Assembly: GCA_963970005.1 (NCBI GenBank)
Contig: CAXAMN010023384.1
Span: 457,817 to 521,816, forward strand
Source of the DNA: Durusdinium trenchii
Lineage: Eukaryota > Sar > Dinophyceae > Suessiales > Symbiodiniaceae
DNA length: 64,000 bases
Direction: 5' to 3'
Positions 31,867 through 44,500 of the stretch are shown piece by piece; position 1 is the first letter of the stretch, and the number at the start of each line of letters is the position of its first letter. The notes under the pieces are model-generated. The model saw nothing but the letters and a program-made list of their open reading frames with translations, was not told where the DNA came from and searched no databases. The position numbers and the translations under genes were made by a program.

Positions 31867-31968
31867 GTCTCCTCTGATCGTTCAAACCGCGAAGCCGAAA
31901 CGGCCGAAGCCGCTCCCCGGGCACGATCTGTTTGGCAGAAATGGATGAAGCTGACCGGCTTCATAAAG
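31867..31968 (+). CDS. Possible plus-strand exon, phase 0
   Basis: The acceptor GTGTTTCAG ends at 31866 and a GT donor (GTCCTC) starts at 31969. The 34 codons between read VSSDRSNREAETAEAAPRA then RSVWQKWMKLTGFIK. The frame is also open upstream to about 31700. The minus strand is open here too (MEDLYEAGQLHPFLPNRSC), so confidence is limited. Confidence 0.4.
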
Positions 31969-31974
31969 GTCCTC

Positions 31975-33985
31975 CATGTGTAAAATCAAACAAGCAGGGA
32001 CTCGTTTGCATCCAATATATAATGCCAGGCATGGGATGGTTCTTAGGGTAGAAGACACGCTTAATGACATGATGTTGGTATGTTACATGCTTGTTTTTCT
32101 TTTTTTATTATGTGATTCTGTATGTATGCTGACATAGCGAACGATACCTCTGGTTTGAAAGGCTCTCAGAAATGCTATTTCACCGCACCTCCCGCTTCTT
32201 TCTTTTACAGCCACACAATTGTGTCATGTTGTTTCTTCAAGTGCCAGCTTTCTTAAGTGGATGCATTGACATGTTTTGACCTGTTTCAAGAAGTCCCATC
32301 GGCTTGGTCCTTCGTTTTACTCAACATTGGCGCTCTCAGCTGAGTCTTGACCTAGCTGGACACCGCCCCTGGCCCTGGCCCGATTCCGCAGAACATGCTT
32401 GGCACACCGAGACTCTGCATCAAGGTGTGGTCATTCCCTCCCAGACTCACCAAGACATTGCCTGGCTCAACTGGCGGTCCGCTCAGAGAACCTGACTCCA
32501 ACGCCTATTCGAGCCCTTGATTCCTATCCATGTCGTGCACGATAAAATGGTTGAACTAAGTTCTGCAAGAGAGTCACAGCCAACCCAAGCTTGTCGTTGG
32601 TCTTGTCAACACATGGATGTGGATGTGGTTCATTCTAACATCTTCTTCGTTTGATGGATTCTTTCAGGCTACAGGCTACTGGCCAAGTTTTTTTTTGTTT
32701 TTTTTCGGCTGCAAGTCGTCTTGACGCAAAAACCACGGTTTTCTGAGTTGTGCGAAACCTCGTCACTTCTGTTTACGAAGCACTGCGCTCCCAGTCACTT
32801 CTTCTCACTTCTTCCCCCCTCTGGACTGTCTGAAACTGACGGCATGACTCGGGCTGAACTGCACGTTCGTGACCTGAGCGCCACAAAACCTTCGGTCACC
32901 AAACAGGGCCGCCCCTGGAGTAGAAGCCAGGCCGAGCTTCCATGTAACATTCCTTCAAAGGCAAGCATGGTTAAGTATCTCAGATTAGATCACTTACACT
33001 CTGACTCACTACCATGGAAGTGGAAAATGGCCCCTTGGAAGATCTTGGAAGACTATGTTCCTTATCGAACCAGGCGGTCTTCCTCTTCAATGTTAGTGAG
33101 TCGGAGTGTAGTTCATGTAGCCATGAACAGTTTTCGTGCAAAGTTGGGAGCCAGACTCATGTTGAAAGTATGACGCAACTGAAACAACATGCTTTAAGCA
33201 GTGGGTGAAATCCCAGGTTGCTTGTTTCTTTTGACCCTGCAAGCGCGCAGGGACTGTCTGCTAGGTCCAAATCACAGCTCCCATCTCCACACCTTTTTCG
33301 GGCCTCCAATCTGCATTGAAGAGGCAAGAATCTCTGAGAATCTTAAAAGCGAGTTGTAAAACTCACATATCCTACAGTGTCCTACAGAAAAAACTACGAG
33401 CCCAGTGCCACATGATACACAAACACTCGGCGTTTCTGTGCTCATGCCTTGGCATCCTCCTTGGCCATGTGCTTGATGAGGTNNNNNNNNNNGACGAAGT
33501 AGATCAAATCAAGGACACTGAACCGAGCAAAATGCTGAGGAGAAAAGGATCACCACAAGAATGCTTTGAATGATGCGGCAAAAGAGGTTCTGTGAGGCTG
33601 CTATTCACTGACTGAAAACGTAATGTTGCTTGATTTCTCTAAAAAGGCTAAAAATGGCTTCCAGGTTCTAGTTCTAGTGACAAACTCGTCAGTTAGTCCT
33701 TCCTTAAATACATTTCTCCCCACTCAGGTCCTGGCATGAGAAGCATGGCCACTATACCTCATGCCGTTTGTGCCACGTCCCCAAAGTCTCGTCGGGATAC
33801 AGGGGCGCCTGCTTCCCTTAAAAAACGGGGCTGGATTTGATTTGAGGATGTCCATGGATGTCCCATTTTGTTTTGGGAATTACTTTGATTTGGATTTGGA
33901 TTTGGCATGTGTTTCCGTCTCTTTTTCATTTGGACGTGGGGAAGGGACGGTCCTCAACCAAACACCCCATCCACGGCTTGCCAAG
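31975..33985. other. No supported gene; contains the assembly gap
   Basis: Only short frames of low protein character are seen on both strands. A poly-T stretch occurs near 32690-32706. The 10-base gap at 33483-33492 interrupts the sequence. Nothing else is recognisable. Confidence 0.5.
33483..33492. other. Assembly gap (10 N)
   Basis: Ten consecutive unresolved bases interrupt the sequence. The true gap size is unknown, so features on either side should not be assumed adjacent. Confidence 0.99.
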
Positions 33986-34171
33986 CTGCTGCCGGCCCTG
34001 TGACAGTGAGATGGGCGCCGGAAAGCCTGGCGCGTGCCGCGGCGGTCCGAACGAAGTGGCTCTCGGCCGCGTCGGTGGGTGCGGTCGTCGGTGGGTGGGG
34101 CCTCGAGTGGGTGGGGCCTCAGGTGGTTTTGGGGTGTCGAAAAAACGCCAGGCAACACTTGGAAGGGAAAG
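33986..34171 (+). CDS. Possible plus-strand exon with a hydrophobic segment
   Basis: The plus frame reads QAAAGPVTVRWAPESLARAA, AVRTKWLSAASVGAVVGGWG, LEWVGPQVVLGCRKNARQHL and EGKG, ending at a GTACCT donor (34172 on). The SVGAVVGG region could be a membrane helix. The minus strand is Pro-rich and less convincing. Isolated; no neighbour in the same frame is identified. Confidence 0.35.
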
Positions 34172-34179
34172 GTACCTCT

Positions 34180-36960
34180 GAAACCGCTTTAGGCACAATT
34201 AGCCATTAACATCATAAGTATCACAATATTGGCCGGGATCCGGCGTCACAGGACAGAAACAGAAAGGGGTTGGAGGATTTGTGGGTGGTCATTTCCTCTT
34301 GAGCGGGGTGATCTTTCATGCGGACCTCATGTCCGCCCATATCTGCAAAAATTGTATCTTATACTAATCCCATCCTCAAGTGACCTGGGACACCCACACA
34401 ACGATCATGACATAATCAACTTGGAACATCAACATGTTCAACGTGCCAGCTGCACGGTAGAGGTTCACCATGTGCTCGTCATCCGCGACTGCGAGGACAT
34501 CACCATCTGGCTGCCCTCGAGTGAAAGCTCTTGAACCAGCAGAATTTGTGCTTTATCTTTATGCAACTGCAAATCATACAGATGCAGCAGTCTGTTGTAG
34601 TATTATATAGGATGTCATATTGTTAAAACATAAGAAATGATGTGATACAAATGTGGATGATGATGGTTAATAACGGCCTTTCTCTAAAACAGTGGACAAA
34701 CCCAATGGATAGTTAATGATTAGAATTAATGATACGGTATTATATCCACATCACACATCTATTGACAGCATTAAACAGGCCATCAGAAAACCAAGAAACA
34801 AACAGATCTGTCCGAATCTGTCCCAATATGTCCCAATGCTGTTGGTGTTTCGTGAGGACGGATTCACCTCACGCGGATTCCCTCATCCCGGATGTCGCGG
34901 TTAATGCAGCGATGCGCCTCCAGAGCCATAGCTCTGGCAAACCGCATTCACATCCGACTGGGCATAGCTCTTCTTCCAGACCTCAGGTTTTCACTCGTCG
35001 TCGACCTCGTGAGCCGCCTCATGGTCTTCGACACCCCAAACATCCCATCCGAAGACCGTACCAAATGGATGGGGCCCGTTTCGGGGGCGGCCACGTTCGG
35101 CCGCCCAATTGGGCATGATCATGGGCTTCCTGAGCATCGAAAACAGAGCTTCTTGGATGGTTCTTGCTCCAAATGCTCCTGTTCGTTGCCCCAGATGGAT
35201 GGATTGCTTGGCCCTTCCGGGTGAGGAAGAGCGGATGGGTCATGACCAGTCCAGCATGTAGCGAAGGACCAGTCCATGTAGTAGGGCCATGACCCACAGC
35301 CACCAGGAAAATCGTGGTCAGTGGATGGTCCGATGGATTGAGTCGGAACATCTCCAAACCAAAATGGATTGAAGACTCAAGATAGCAATGCGAGCTCAAG
35401 CGCCAGAAATAAGGACAAGTCCCTGCTGCTAAAAACGGAGCAAATCTCCTACACCAGTTGGACCATGCAAACAAACAAGGTGTTTTCTTGCTGTGATAGC
35501 CGTGTTTATCCAAGGAGGAGACGATTGATCATTGGTACAAGAGGGCGGTTGTCTAAATATATCTAACTGTTCATACTACTGTTCATATGCGGTATAGTCA
35601 TCTGGCCTTCTGGTCTCATAGATTCTATGCTGTACTACATACATGTCTGCCCATCCGTAAGAGACCACAGTGGACCGACAGTGTTGATTCCGTCGATGCC
35701 AGGTACCATATACCAAACTGGGTTGTTCACTTGGGACTTATCCATACTTATCCCATCCCCTCTAATTAATTAATCAATTGATTGTTAAAATAAGGCCTTC
35801 TGTGGTTGATTCATGTGTTTTCAAGGGTCCATCGAACCATATTCGTCAAATCCACCATATTTGAGTGAAGATGAGACCCCCACGGGTTCACATAAACCTC
35901 TTGTGGTTTTTGTTGGCGTCTCCAGAGCAAGGCTTAGTTGTTGGGCCTACCTAGTCAACTCTCCGCCTCTTGAGTGCCCACGGAAACACGCATCACACGC
36001 TCCGGTGACCCAACACCTCCGCCCCTGCCGCAATCGGACCCAGACACCCCGGCCACCGGCCAGCCGATGATGTTCCGCCAGGGCCCGGCGCGCGGCATGT
36101 CGCGCACGGCGGCCAAGCAGTGGAGCCGCTCACCGGTGCCGGTGCGCCACACGAGGATGGAGAGATCCGTGGAGTTGGACACCTGCGAGCGACGGTCGCG
36201 GTCGCGGTGCAAAGCGGAAACCGAGAAGGCCGTCAGGTCCGTCCGGCGGCTGAGAACCCCAATGGTTCTTGGTGCGCTGAATTCGGAGCAGTCAATCAGG
36301 TCCATCCATATTGGTTCAGATATGTTCATATCAACACACATAAATATGTGGGACCTGGACCTTACGTCTGGCAAAAACACTCAAGTTTTTGGCTTACCCG
36401 GCCTGGTGATGAAATGATCCCTTGAGACGGCACGAATTAGATGGAGTATTATGATGTTAGAGATCCCAGTGATATCAGATGCGAGGCCGCGGCTGAGGTG
36501 AATAGCCCTTCTAGTGGAGACTAGGTCGTTCCAAAAACGAAGAGGACATCTGGTGCGATGGTGGTGGTGGTGGTGGCGGCGATGGCGGCGATGGTGTCGG
36601 TGGTGGACCTAGTTGAGAGAAATGGTGTGAAACTCCCAACCCTGCAATCTCACGGGAGTCAAATGGCCGGACGGTTTGGCTGTCCTTCCGTCCAAGGAGC
36701 TAAGAACTGGGCATCCGCAGTGAACATCACCTGTGGATTTTCGGCCAGATTCCACACAATGGTGCGGATGGTGTGTATTTTGCGCCAGCAATCTTGGAAC
36801 TGAAGCTATACTGAGGCCTAGGGAGATAGGAGTTGTGGACCATAGTTTTGGGATAGGTTGAGACACCCGACATAGGACTTGCTGCAAGTGGTCATATATA
36901 ATGTCATATATGCCATTGGAATGTGTTATCCTAAGAACTAAGAACAGTTTTCTTTGCAAA
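34180..36960. other. No confidently supported gene; ambiguous GC-rich islands
   Basis: At 34910-35118 both strands read as protein (plus: IALANRIHIRLGIALLPDL; minus: PFGTVFGWDVWGVEDHEAA), and at 35955-36260 likewise (minus: SNSTDLSILVWRTGTGERL). They are probably real exons, but strand and limits cannot be fixed by eye. A GGT/GGC-rich microsatellite occupies about 36558-36602. Confidence 0.4.
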
Positions 36961-36962
36961 GC

Positions 36963-37028
36963 CTTGAGCTTTTTCAAGATCCCCGCGGTCATCTGCGGGT
37001 TGGGATCGAAGACCGCTGACTTGTCCGC
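36963..37028 (-). CDS. Minus-strand exon, 22 codons, GC donor
   Basis: The exon ADKSAVFDPNPQMTAGILKK then LK is exactly 66 bases in phase 0. It follows an acceptor CAACTGGAGAG and precedes a GCTTTG donor (GC type). The peptide is amphipathic and charged. It belongs to the same strand as the better splice-supported exons at 39516, 42633 and 60123. Function unknown. Confidence 0.5.
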
Positions 37029-37693
37029 CTCTCCAGTTGCGTTTCAACTGTCGTGGACACCAAAACAGCCTGGATCAGCCTGGTGCTTTGTAGGAAAAGG
37101 CTGTCCTGATCTCGACAACTCTGTAAAAACAGATTTCGCGCCTACAACAAGCACCTAACCTGCACCCAAAGCTACCATCAAACTACCCTCCGCCCCACCA
37201 ACCCCCAACAACTTGGCCGAGTCGCATGGGTCGGGGAAGAGGAATTCCCCGTGAGCGTCCCGCGATACATGATCTCCTAGGCCCGGAAGAGGGCGCGGAG
37301 GAGCATTGAACATCGGGCCGGTGGATTTGCTGAGGGAACCGGACCAAAAACTGAAACACATCTTCGCCATGGAAAAAGGATTTACCCATAGGGAAAATAG
37401 ATAAACAACAAAAATCACCTTAAGCTAACCAGGTCTAGGTGGTGAATGATGTTTCTCTTCCCACGGGATCTGGGGGGAGGTCACGCTATTTCATAGACCT
37501 CGGTGGGGATGCGTCATGGAACCAAGAAGATTAACCTGCCCCATAGTTTTTTGGGGGCTCTTAGCTTGACTAACACCCATGCATCTTCTGTCAAAAACGT
37601 ATGCATCTTCTGGCCGTGATAGTCTCTATAGAGGAGTGTATCTCAAGTGTCGTCCCAAAGACTGAGCTATAGACGAATCTATTTACTTTTTGT

Positions 37694-37818
37694 TCCATCG
37701 CTTCTAGGGTGGAGGCCATTGCTTCTAGGGTGGAGGCCATCGCTTCTAGGGTGGAGGCCATCGCTGGTAGGTTGGTGGCCATCGCTGGTAGGTTGGAGGC
37801 CGTCGCTGGTAGGTTGGA
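37694..37818. repeat. 21-bp minisatellite encoding heptads on both strands
   Basis: TTCTAGGG at 37702, 37723 and 37744, then GGTAGGTTGG at 37765, 37786 and 37807, give six 21-bp units. The minus strand encodes ASTLEAM and NLPAMAS heptads; the plus strand encodes VEAIASR/GRL heptads. Both strands stay open. Similar Met-Ala-Ser-x-Leu heptads are, to my memory, common in dinoflagellate predicted proteins. Confidence 0.9.
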
Positions 37819-38337
37819 ATGCTTATTGCCATTTCTTTTTGCAATCACTATATACGTTGCATGGCAGTCTCAAAGAATCCTGCAATTGTTTGCACTTGCA
37901 AGATTCACTTGTCCGAGGTGGTTGCTTGCGATCGCTGGGGCGTTTTCGTCCAATCCTTACCAAACCCCAGAAACCCTAGTGCTTTCCCACTTAACCCCCA
38001 AAGCCAAGCGGCGCGATGCCGCTCGGAACCCTTGTGCTTGTGACCAGCCTTGGTCCTCCAAACCAGGCGAAAGAGGTAAATGTTCTGATCCCAACCTCAT
38101 GGCGCCCGGACGGGCGGAAGTTCGGCGACACCTAGCCGCCCAACGGACGAAACGCTTCTCCCGGCAAAACGAAGCCGGGAAAAACGCCCAACGGTTTTTT
38201 TTCTCCTGGACAGTGAGTCCTACAAGTCTTCTCTCATCATATCATTATATCATAGATCTGGGTCATCTGGGTACCTTTCAGGAGTTAAACGCTACCATCC
38301 TAAGCCACTTTGTTTGTTGCTTCCCACACACTCGGAC

Positions 38338-38393
38338 TGTATATATATAATATATATATATATAGTATATATATATATAGTATATATATATTT
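38338..38393. repeat. TA-rich microsatellite
   Basis: TATATA runs are interrupted by AA and G at regular intervals. The tract is one of several in the window (also about 11872-11895, 11934-11960, 31265-31305, 46895-46912). Confidence 0.9.
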
Positions 38394-39515
38394 ACATTGA
38401 GGTCGGTCTCAGGGGTCCATGTCAGCAAATATGGCAGTCCCATGGAGTGTCTGGGATTGTTAGGATGTGATAGGATGCGTGGGTCCTCAGCACCTGGCGC
38501 CAGCATGGCACACCTTGCGGGATCACTTGCAGAACACACAGCGTCTTAAAGAAAAGGGGACACCCTGGGCCTTGACCACCAAGTAAACAAGTCAAATCAA
38601 TGCAACCCATGTATATATGTGTATATAACTTGGTGGAGTCCATTTGCGTCTCTGAGAAATGGGGTCGTGGTTGACCTTGCATTCCGAGGGTAGGAGAGTC
38701 GCAATTCAAGGATGGGCACAATTCTCCCGGCGATACTCAAAGCACAACTCTTCCGAACCTTGGGAACTCTACAAGTACCAACCATCTGCCGCCAATCCGA
38801 TGATTCATTTTTCCAACCTTTCCACCATCGTGCACCTGGCCCCACAAAACGCATGCGCACGTGGCGATCGACCCCAAGACGCATGGGGAGAGACGTTCAC
38901 AAACGTCCTAGTTTCACCCTCCTGAACTGAACCCCCAAAAAACAGTTCTTTGAAAGGTGCCACGATAGAAAACCAGCATGGACCAGCGGTGTAGTGTGCT
39001 AACATGAAATCGTGAAGTATCAACAGAAAGGAGATGAAAGGAGTGCTCCTTGTCATCGAACAATGTACCGCTCACAGCGCTCCCTCTCATGATCAAACCA
39101 TGCCACCTGGGCCACCTGAGACCATTTTTTGTGCGAACTTGTTCCATCCAAGGAACAAGCACAGGCAAGATAGCGAGAGTCTTCACCTGCAAAACATGGG
39201 TGTTCATCTGCAGTGTTCCAATTCAGGAACCAAGAAGCTACATGAGAGCTAGTGGCTAGCGGGTTGAGGTGCACGGAAGCACGATGAGCTGAGCTCACAA
39301 GAAACAAACACCCCTGGAAGCACACCAACTGTGACCAAAGGCCCTGCGGACCCACTGGTGCACAGTGCTTTTGGTCATATAATGTTCTGAAGCCAATCTC
39401 CAAAAGCATCCAGAACAGGAAACCGCGTGACACACGCCTTCACCAGCCGTCACCAGCGAAGCTATGCAGTCACTACCACAAAATCCACCAGTACCCACCC
39501 GACCAAACCACTCAC

Positions 39516-39601
39516 CCGAGGCAGTTTCGCAGTTTCGCACGACACGAGTTGGCGCCGTCCGCGTAGTTGGAGAACACGATCCAGCTGATGACCTCGCCCT
39601 C
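39516..39601 (-). CDS. Minus-strand exon with consensus acceptor and donor
   Basis: The acceptor TTTTACCTTCACCAG (ending 39602) and the donor GTGAGT (39510-39515) bound 86 bases encoding EGEVISWIVFSNYADGANSC then RAKLRNCLG. Both splice signals are close to consensus, and the peptide has balanced composition, making this one of the firmest isolated exons. The family is not recognised. Confidence 0.6.
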
Positions 39602-39957
39602 CTGGTGAAGGTAAAATGGTCGAGAAGGGTGGAACCAACACATATGAACACATGGTTGCACGAGTTCGCCTCGTTACAAGTGGAGAACAATGGCCAAATG
39701 GAAATCAGAAGTCAAAGAGAATGACATCGTCCGACTCTCCCACATCCACAATCCACAGCCCTTCCATGGCCAAACATTTATGTCTCCATTGCTGACAGCA
39801 ATTGCAAAACATCCCTTCTGCATCAATCAGGTCCCCACAGCACACCTCCCGCAGCTCTCCCGCTGCTCCTGTCCACGGAAGTCTTTCACAAAGGAGACCC
39901 GGCGCCGGTGGACGCCTCGGCGGACCACGCGAACACCGCTTTCACGGTGCGCGCGGA

Positions 39958-40146
39958 TCACGAGTGGCGGACTGTCCGCAACAAGAGCCCTTCTTGTTCG
40001 GAGCGGCTCTGAAGGGAGGGGAACTCCAAGATGGTGACGATGCCCAGCTGGCCCAAGACCAACAAATCGCCTGGTGCAAGGCCGTGAGACCATCTTCCTG
40101 AGAGGATCTCGTGTATGACGGATTTGCTTCCGTTCCACTCTTGCCA
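39958..40146 (-). CDS. Minus-strand exon, beta-rich domain-like
   Basis: After the acceptor CTATTTTCAG the frame reads WQEWNGSKSVIHEILSGRW, SHGLAPGDLLVLGQLGIVTI, LEFPSLQSRSEQEGLLLRTV, RHS and TGA (39958-39960). Protein-like sequence resumes in the same frame after the TGA (SARTVKAVFAWSAEASTGAG). The TGA falls in CACTC|GTGATC and may be a donor. The PGDLL...GIVT pattern recalls small SH3/MIB-type barrels that start 'G-D-x-V', but this is only a guess. Confidence 0.5.
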   Translation of the reverse strand, partial: WQEWNGSKSVIHEILSGRWSHGLAPGDLLVLGQLGIVTILEFPSLQSRSEQEGLLLRTVRHS

Positions 40147-40149
40147 CTG

Positions 40150-42630
40150 AAAATAGACTGGCAGGACACTCGGAAGCACCAAATGATATTATATAATGAT
40201 TGGACAAATAAAAATGATGAAGCACAACATGATGTCTTTTGACACTCTGATGCTCCAAATGATGATAAATAGTTATAACGAACACATGATAAACGAATCT
40301 GACCATGAACAGGCCCATGTGGGCCCTCTAGTTTCTGCACATCTGCGATGATTGCTTAGTGAAGGCTAAGGATCCCACAACAAATGCTGTGCTAGGATAT
40401 GATATGCAAGGTGAGTATAATTTTGGAGAAATGTTCATGTCCTTTTTTCATCTAGATGTCAAGCAATATGGAATTACCAAGCCATGTGGACGGTGTGTAT
40501 CTGGCACGATCTCTCAAGCTCAAAAAGTAGAACAGTGAGAACATGTCCTGGTTCCAAAAAATCCCTCAGGAACCTTCAAAAAAAAGCTGGGTGCTCACAT
40601 TGTCTCCCTCTTCTCCCTCGCCCCATCGCCCCTCACTGGGTGCTCGCCTTCCGGGGAGAACTCCAGCCGGTGCACCGTTTGATCCGAACGATAGGTCCTT
40701 GGGGCGGACAAACACCGCATCGCCGCGGGAAACGCACCGAGAGCAACGAGCAACCTGCTTTCACCGTTAAGCGGAACGATGAAGTGAACACGCATATCGT
40801 GCGAGTGTGTGTGCGTGTCTGTGTGTGTGCTGAGTTTTTGAAGAGTGTTACAGTATTCATGGTGTTCAATTCTGTGACGCACCATGGAAATAGTAATAAT
40901 TATTATGTTTCATGTTATTTTGGAAGGGAAAAAGGAATACAGGAAACATATCATAGCTTCTATAACCAGACATGTTGAAAGTATAAGTCGTGTGGTCTTG
41001 AAAAGAAGAGATGCCACCAGCCCTTGCGATGGAAAACCACCATCCCTTACCAAAGAAAGAGGATCATCATCGCAAAGCATGTTGGTTTCTGGTCCAAGCA
41101 CATTTGGTTTCAAATGACCATGAGAGAAGTCAGTGCAACAAGGTCCTTTGAACACTCAACAAGGCAACAAGCAAAGGACCTTGTTCAACAACAAGGTCCT
41201 TGTTTGAGGTTCAAAGCACCTTGTTTTCTGTTCAACGCAATGCCTTCTTTTCCTTTTTCGCATGATGATCGTTCCGTTCCGGTGGGTATGTTCATCGACT
41301 TGACAGTCAGCCAACTAAGTCTCCATACTAAGCCCCGTTATACAGACATATACCACGGTTTCAAAAAAGGAGGGCTCAATGCAGTGGCGAGTAAGTGGCG
41401 GAGTAGAGTAGATGGCTCATTCCACCATCAAGTCCTTTCGGGACTAATGGAGGAGTCGATTTGGTACCATATACACGGAACTTGGTGGTTCTGAATTTGG
41501 GACTTATCCCCTCAAAAATTCAATCAGCCAAGGCCTTCTAACTGGGACTTATATATCCTTTATATCAATCAAACAATGCCATCCCAATAATCACTGTAGG
41601 CGTTCATCCACGCAACTTCTCCAGCAACGGCTTCCGTTGCTCCAAGTCCCAGAAGTGGATCACCTCGATCGGAGAGCGATCCGAGTGGTGAAGTCGTTGT
41701 CACGTGAGGAGCGGAAGGAAGAATTCCGGGTGAAACCCATGGGATTTGAAGGGATTCAGTGAGGATTTTTATTTCTATAGGATTTTGATTGGATTTCATA
41801 GATCTCAGACCAAGCTTTGCAGCTTCATGCCAGTTCTTTCTAGCACGGGTGGAGAGTCATGCGGCGGCTCAAAAACTCTACCACTTGCGCTGAGGGGAGA
41901 TTGGGCCAACAAAGAAGTCTTCCATGGGGTGATTTTCAAGGTGCACGTTAGTGCGGATATGGCTGTCGGTCATGGCTGTCGACCGATCGGTTGACCGTGA
42001 GCAGGGCTGCAGGATTTGACCCATCCCATATGTTTTGAATTCAATCTCATCATAATAGTAAGGCAGGGGGCAGATGCTGCAAACCGTGCTTGATGGCAAC
42101 ATTTGCCAAGGCTGCTCAAGCTCACTAGTATGGTCCATGTGTCCCGGGAGTCCCAGTTTTCACCAAAGGCCGGAGTAAACCAAAACATCCGTAGGCTTGG
42201 GGTTCCCTGTATTGTCTTCCAGTGTAGTATTGGGGTTCCTTGCAAACCAATCAGTCTGGTCCGGGGTTTGCATGGGTTCTCCGTTTCTGGTATTTGTTGA
42301 TGTCGACCATCGACGAGTCGAAACCCTCACACAGACGAGTCGTTCTAAAGCTTATAAACATGTGTTCCAAGCAGGCTCTGCCAACGGACCCCAGCTTTAC
42401 GGTTCCCTCTTGATAACAAAAACATACAAAAACACAATCCCTTCATGTCTTGTTTTGCAAAACGACCCCGCCGTGGCGCCGCAACTCTGTGCTGCCCAAC
42501 GACCCCACGCTCATCGCCGCTGGCACAAAGGCCAGGGATCTTGGGATGATGCGCCAAGGCCCAGGCCTCCACCTTGTGGCCCACCTGCACCGAAGAAGAA
42601 ACACGTCGTCCACGTGTGTGACGCAAACTC
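40150..42630. other. No firm gene; one possible exon near 40.7 kb
   Basis: Around 40600-40760 the minus strand reads RGDAVFVRPKDLSFGSNGAP, a pattern similar to the block at 39958-40146, but splice sites were not found. A GT run lies at 40803-40832. The rest shows only short weak frames, plus clustered AAGGTCCTTTGAAC-type direct and inverted repeats at 41140-41220. Confidence 0.4.
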
Positions 42631-42632
42631 AC

Positions 42633-42791
42633 GTGGCCAGTTCCGGCGGGTGTCCGGGATCAGCCAGCATCCTTCTACTGTCGCACCCGGCCTGCACGAC
42701 TCGCCAGATGCAGCGACGCTGGCCTGTTCAGGACCAGGTGCTCTCGGCCGAGCGACGTCAAGCAGCGCTTGCTGGGGTAGAGGTTTTGAGC
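42633..42791 (-). CDS. Minus-strand exon with consensus splice sites
   Basis: The acceptor CCCCCTTCCTTAG precedes 42791 and the donor GTGAGT follows 42633. The 159-base exon encodes SKPLPQQALLDVARPRAPGP, EQASVAASGESCRPGATVEG and CWLIPDTRRNWPR. The complementary strand is open too, but lacks such signals. It is likely part of the same minus-strand gene as neighbouring islands. Function unknown. Confidence 0.6.
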
Positions 42792-43756
42792 CTAAGGAAG
42801 GGGGACTCTGATGTAGTGGAAATAGCGGCCAAAACGGGTGATATTCTGAAAAGAGAACCATTGAAACCATCAAACACCTTGCTTTCAACGCGTGGCTTGA
42901 GCCCGCCCCTCTAAGCAACCATGTCCTTTTGGCTGCTGCCTCAAATGGGCTCGGTTGTCGTGTGACACTGTGACACCCCCCTTTTCCACCTAAATCCCTG
43001 CATGCATCAGCCATGAACCCCAACTTTTCTCGCTATGCGCCTGTCAATCCCAGGTCAAAGATCACCAGCATATGTCCTTCCGAGGCGGCCAAAACCAGCC
43101 CTCGCTCCTGGGCGGGAGGCGTGGAAAAACCAGGGATGGGATGCGGGGTTTTGGGAGATTCCGAGGTCTTCATGACATCCCGAAGTATGCCGATGTTTCA
43201 GGCAGGACACATACAATCACCGATCAAACCGGAAGAGTGAGCAATCAGGATCGGATCTTTCCAAAGCGCAAATCGTGGGTTTTACTTTTTGGGCTTACAA
43301 CAAACACGTAGTTAGGAATTCCTGACCAGTCCGCAGATTTATATATGTCATAGGCTTAGGATGTTCTCATGTTTTGCCCGTCCAGGATGACCAAAACGAT
43401 GTCCAATTTGCTCTTAAACATATTTAAAAAATGAAGCCCCAATCCCTGTCGATCGAATATGATCGAATCACATCCTCGACTCCTCAACTTGGATGTGTTT
43501 GGTGATACCGCACCACAGGGTTCCCTGATGTTCCCTGTACAATCTCGGAAAAATTGTCCAAACAATAGTGACACAAGTTCAATGACTTGAACAACATGTT
43601 CCCCACAATTAAACACATGGTTAGTTGGGTCTTGTCACAATCTGAGGTACATTGGATGAATGATGGTGCTAAAACCAGCTGGTCTTGTTAGGCGTTTTCA
43701 GGGCCAGGATGTTAACAACCACTACTACCAATGCCCTTCAACAATAGCCTGAACTA

Positions 43757-43990
43757 CTACAAATTCTGAACAATAGCCTGAACACCCTCCATGTGGTCCG
43801 CCAAGCTCCCACAAACCCGACTGTGCTGGACCCCAAACCCCGCCCAACGGCGCCACTGCCAAGGGTCATTCACCGCCAAACTGCGCCATTTGGGACGCAG
43901 GCCCTTGGGAAACTCCTCCGCGTTGCCGGCCGACTGACGGTGGGAGGTTCCGACGGAGTGAAACATGCACGTGCAGGGTGGATCGAGCAA
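43757..43990 (-). CDS. Minus-strand exon-like block
   Basis: The frame reads DPPCTCMFHSVGTSHRQSAG, NAEEFPKGLRPKWRSLAVND, PWQWRRWAGFGVQHSRVCGS and LADHMEGVQAIVQNL, and is clearly better than the other five frames. Trp/Arg content is high. Splice limits are not determined. No family is recognised. Confidence 0.45.
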   Translation of the reverse strand: MLDPPCTCMFHSVGTSHRQSAGNAEEFPKGLRPKWRSLAVNDPWQWRRWAGFGVQHSRVCGSLADHMEGVQAIVQNL

Positions 43991-44403
43991 AAGCTGGCCT
44001 GAAGGAGAAGATGATTTGCAGATGACGCAAATCCTGATCCACCACTTCTGATGTAATCATCAAAATTGATGTGCCTATGGGGTACCCAGGCTTCTGGAGG
44101 TGGCGCCATCTCCCGTTTTGTTGGCAAAAAGAGGGTTCTGAAAACGATGTAGCCATATGAAAACCTTGGATTCTGAAACAGGCTGAGAGAAAGGTGACGT
44201 ATTGTTCAACCCTCTTGGTTCTCTTTGGAATTGCAATGTTGAAGGGGCAATCCTTGATAATTCAAGAACCCTACATTGGAGACAAGAAAGCAAAAGCACT
44301 GGCCACTTGATTACAATGTTGAAGCAGGTCACCCAAGCTCCAGCGCGCCTGTGAAACCAAGAGCGTATTGAGCCTGGTCACCCGAACTCCAGCATGCATG
44401 TGG

Positions 44404-44500
44404 AGCCAAGATCATTCAACCAGGCCACCGTGTGAAGCGAAGATCATTGAACCAGGTCACCATGTGAAGCCAAGATCATTGAACCAGGTCACCCAAACTC
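44404..44500. repeat. 32-bp tandem repeat, three copies
   Basis: AAGATCATT recurs at 44408, 44440 and 44472. The unit includes GAACCAGGTCACCATGTGAA. A longer related block (CAGGTCACCCAAGCTCCAGC) recurs at about 44324, 44375 and 44481, indicating a compound minisatellite. Confidence 0.85.

Larger units (their letters stand above)
37040..39510. other. No supported gene; repeats and one ambiguous island
   Basis: Contains the 21-bp minisatellite and the TA-rich tract listed separately. An island at 38080-38212 is open on both strands; its plus frame (APGRAEVRRHLAAQRTKRFS) ends at a GTGAGT donor, while the minus frame also reads plausibly. I do not call it. Confidence 0.45.

Noticed and set aside
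37694-37818. CRISPR-like array
   Set aside because: Units are directly contiguous without spacers, and no cas genes are present. It is a minisatellite.
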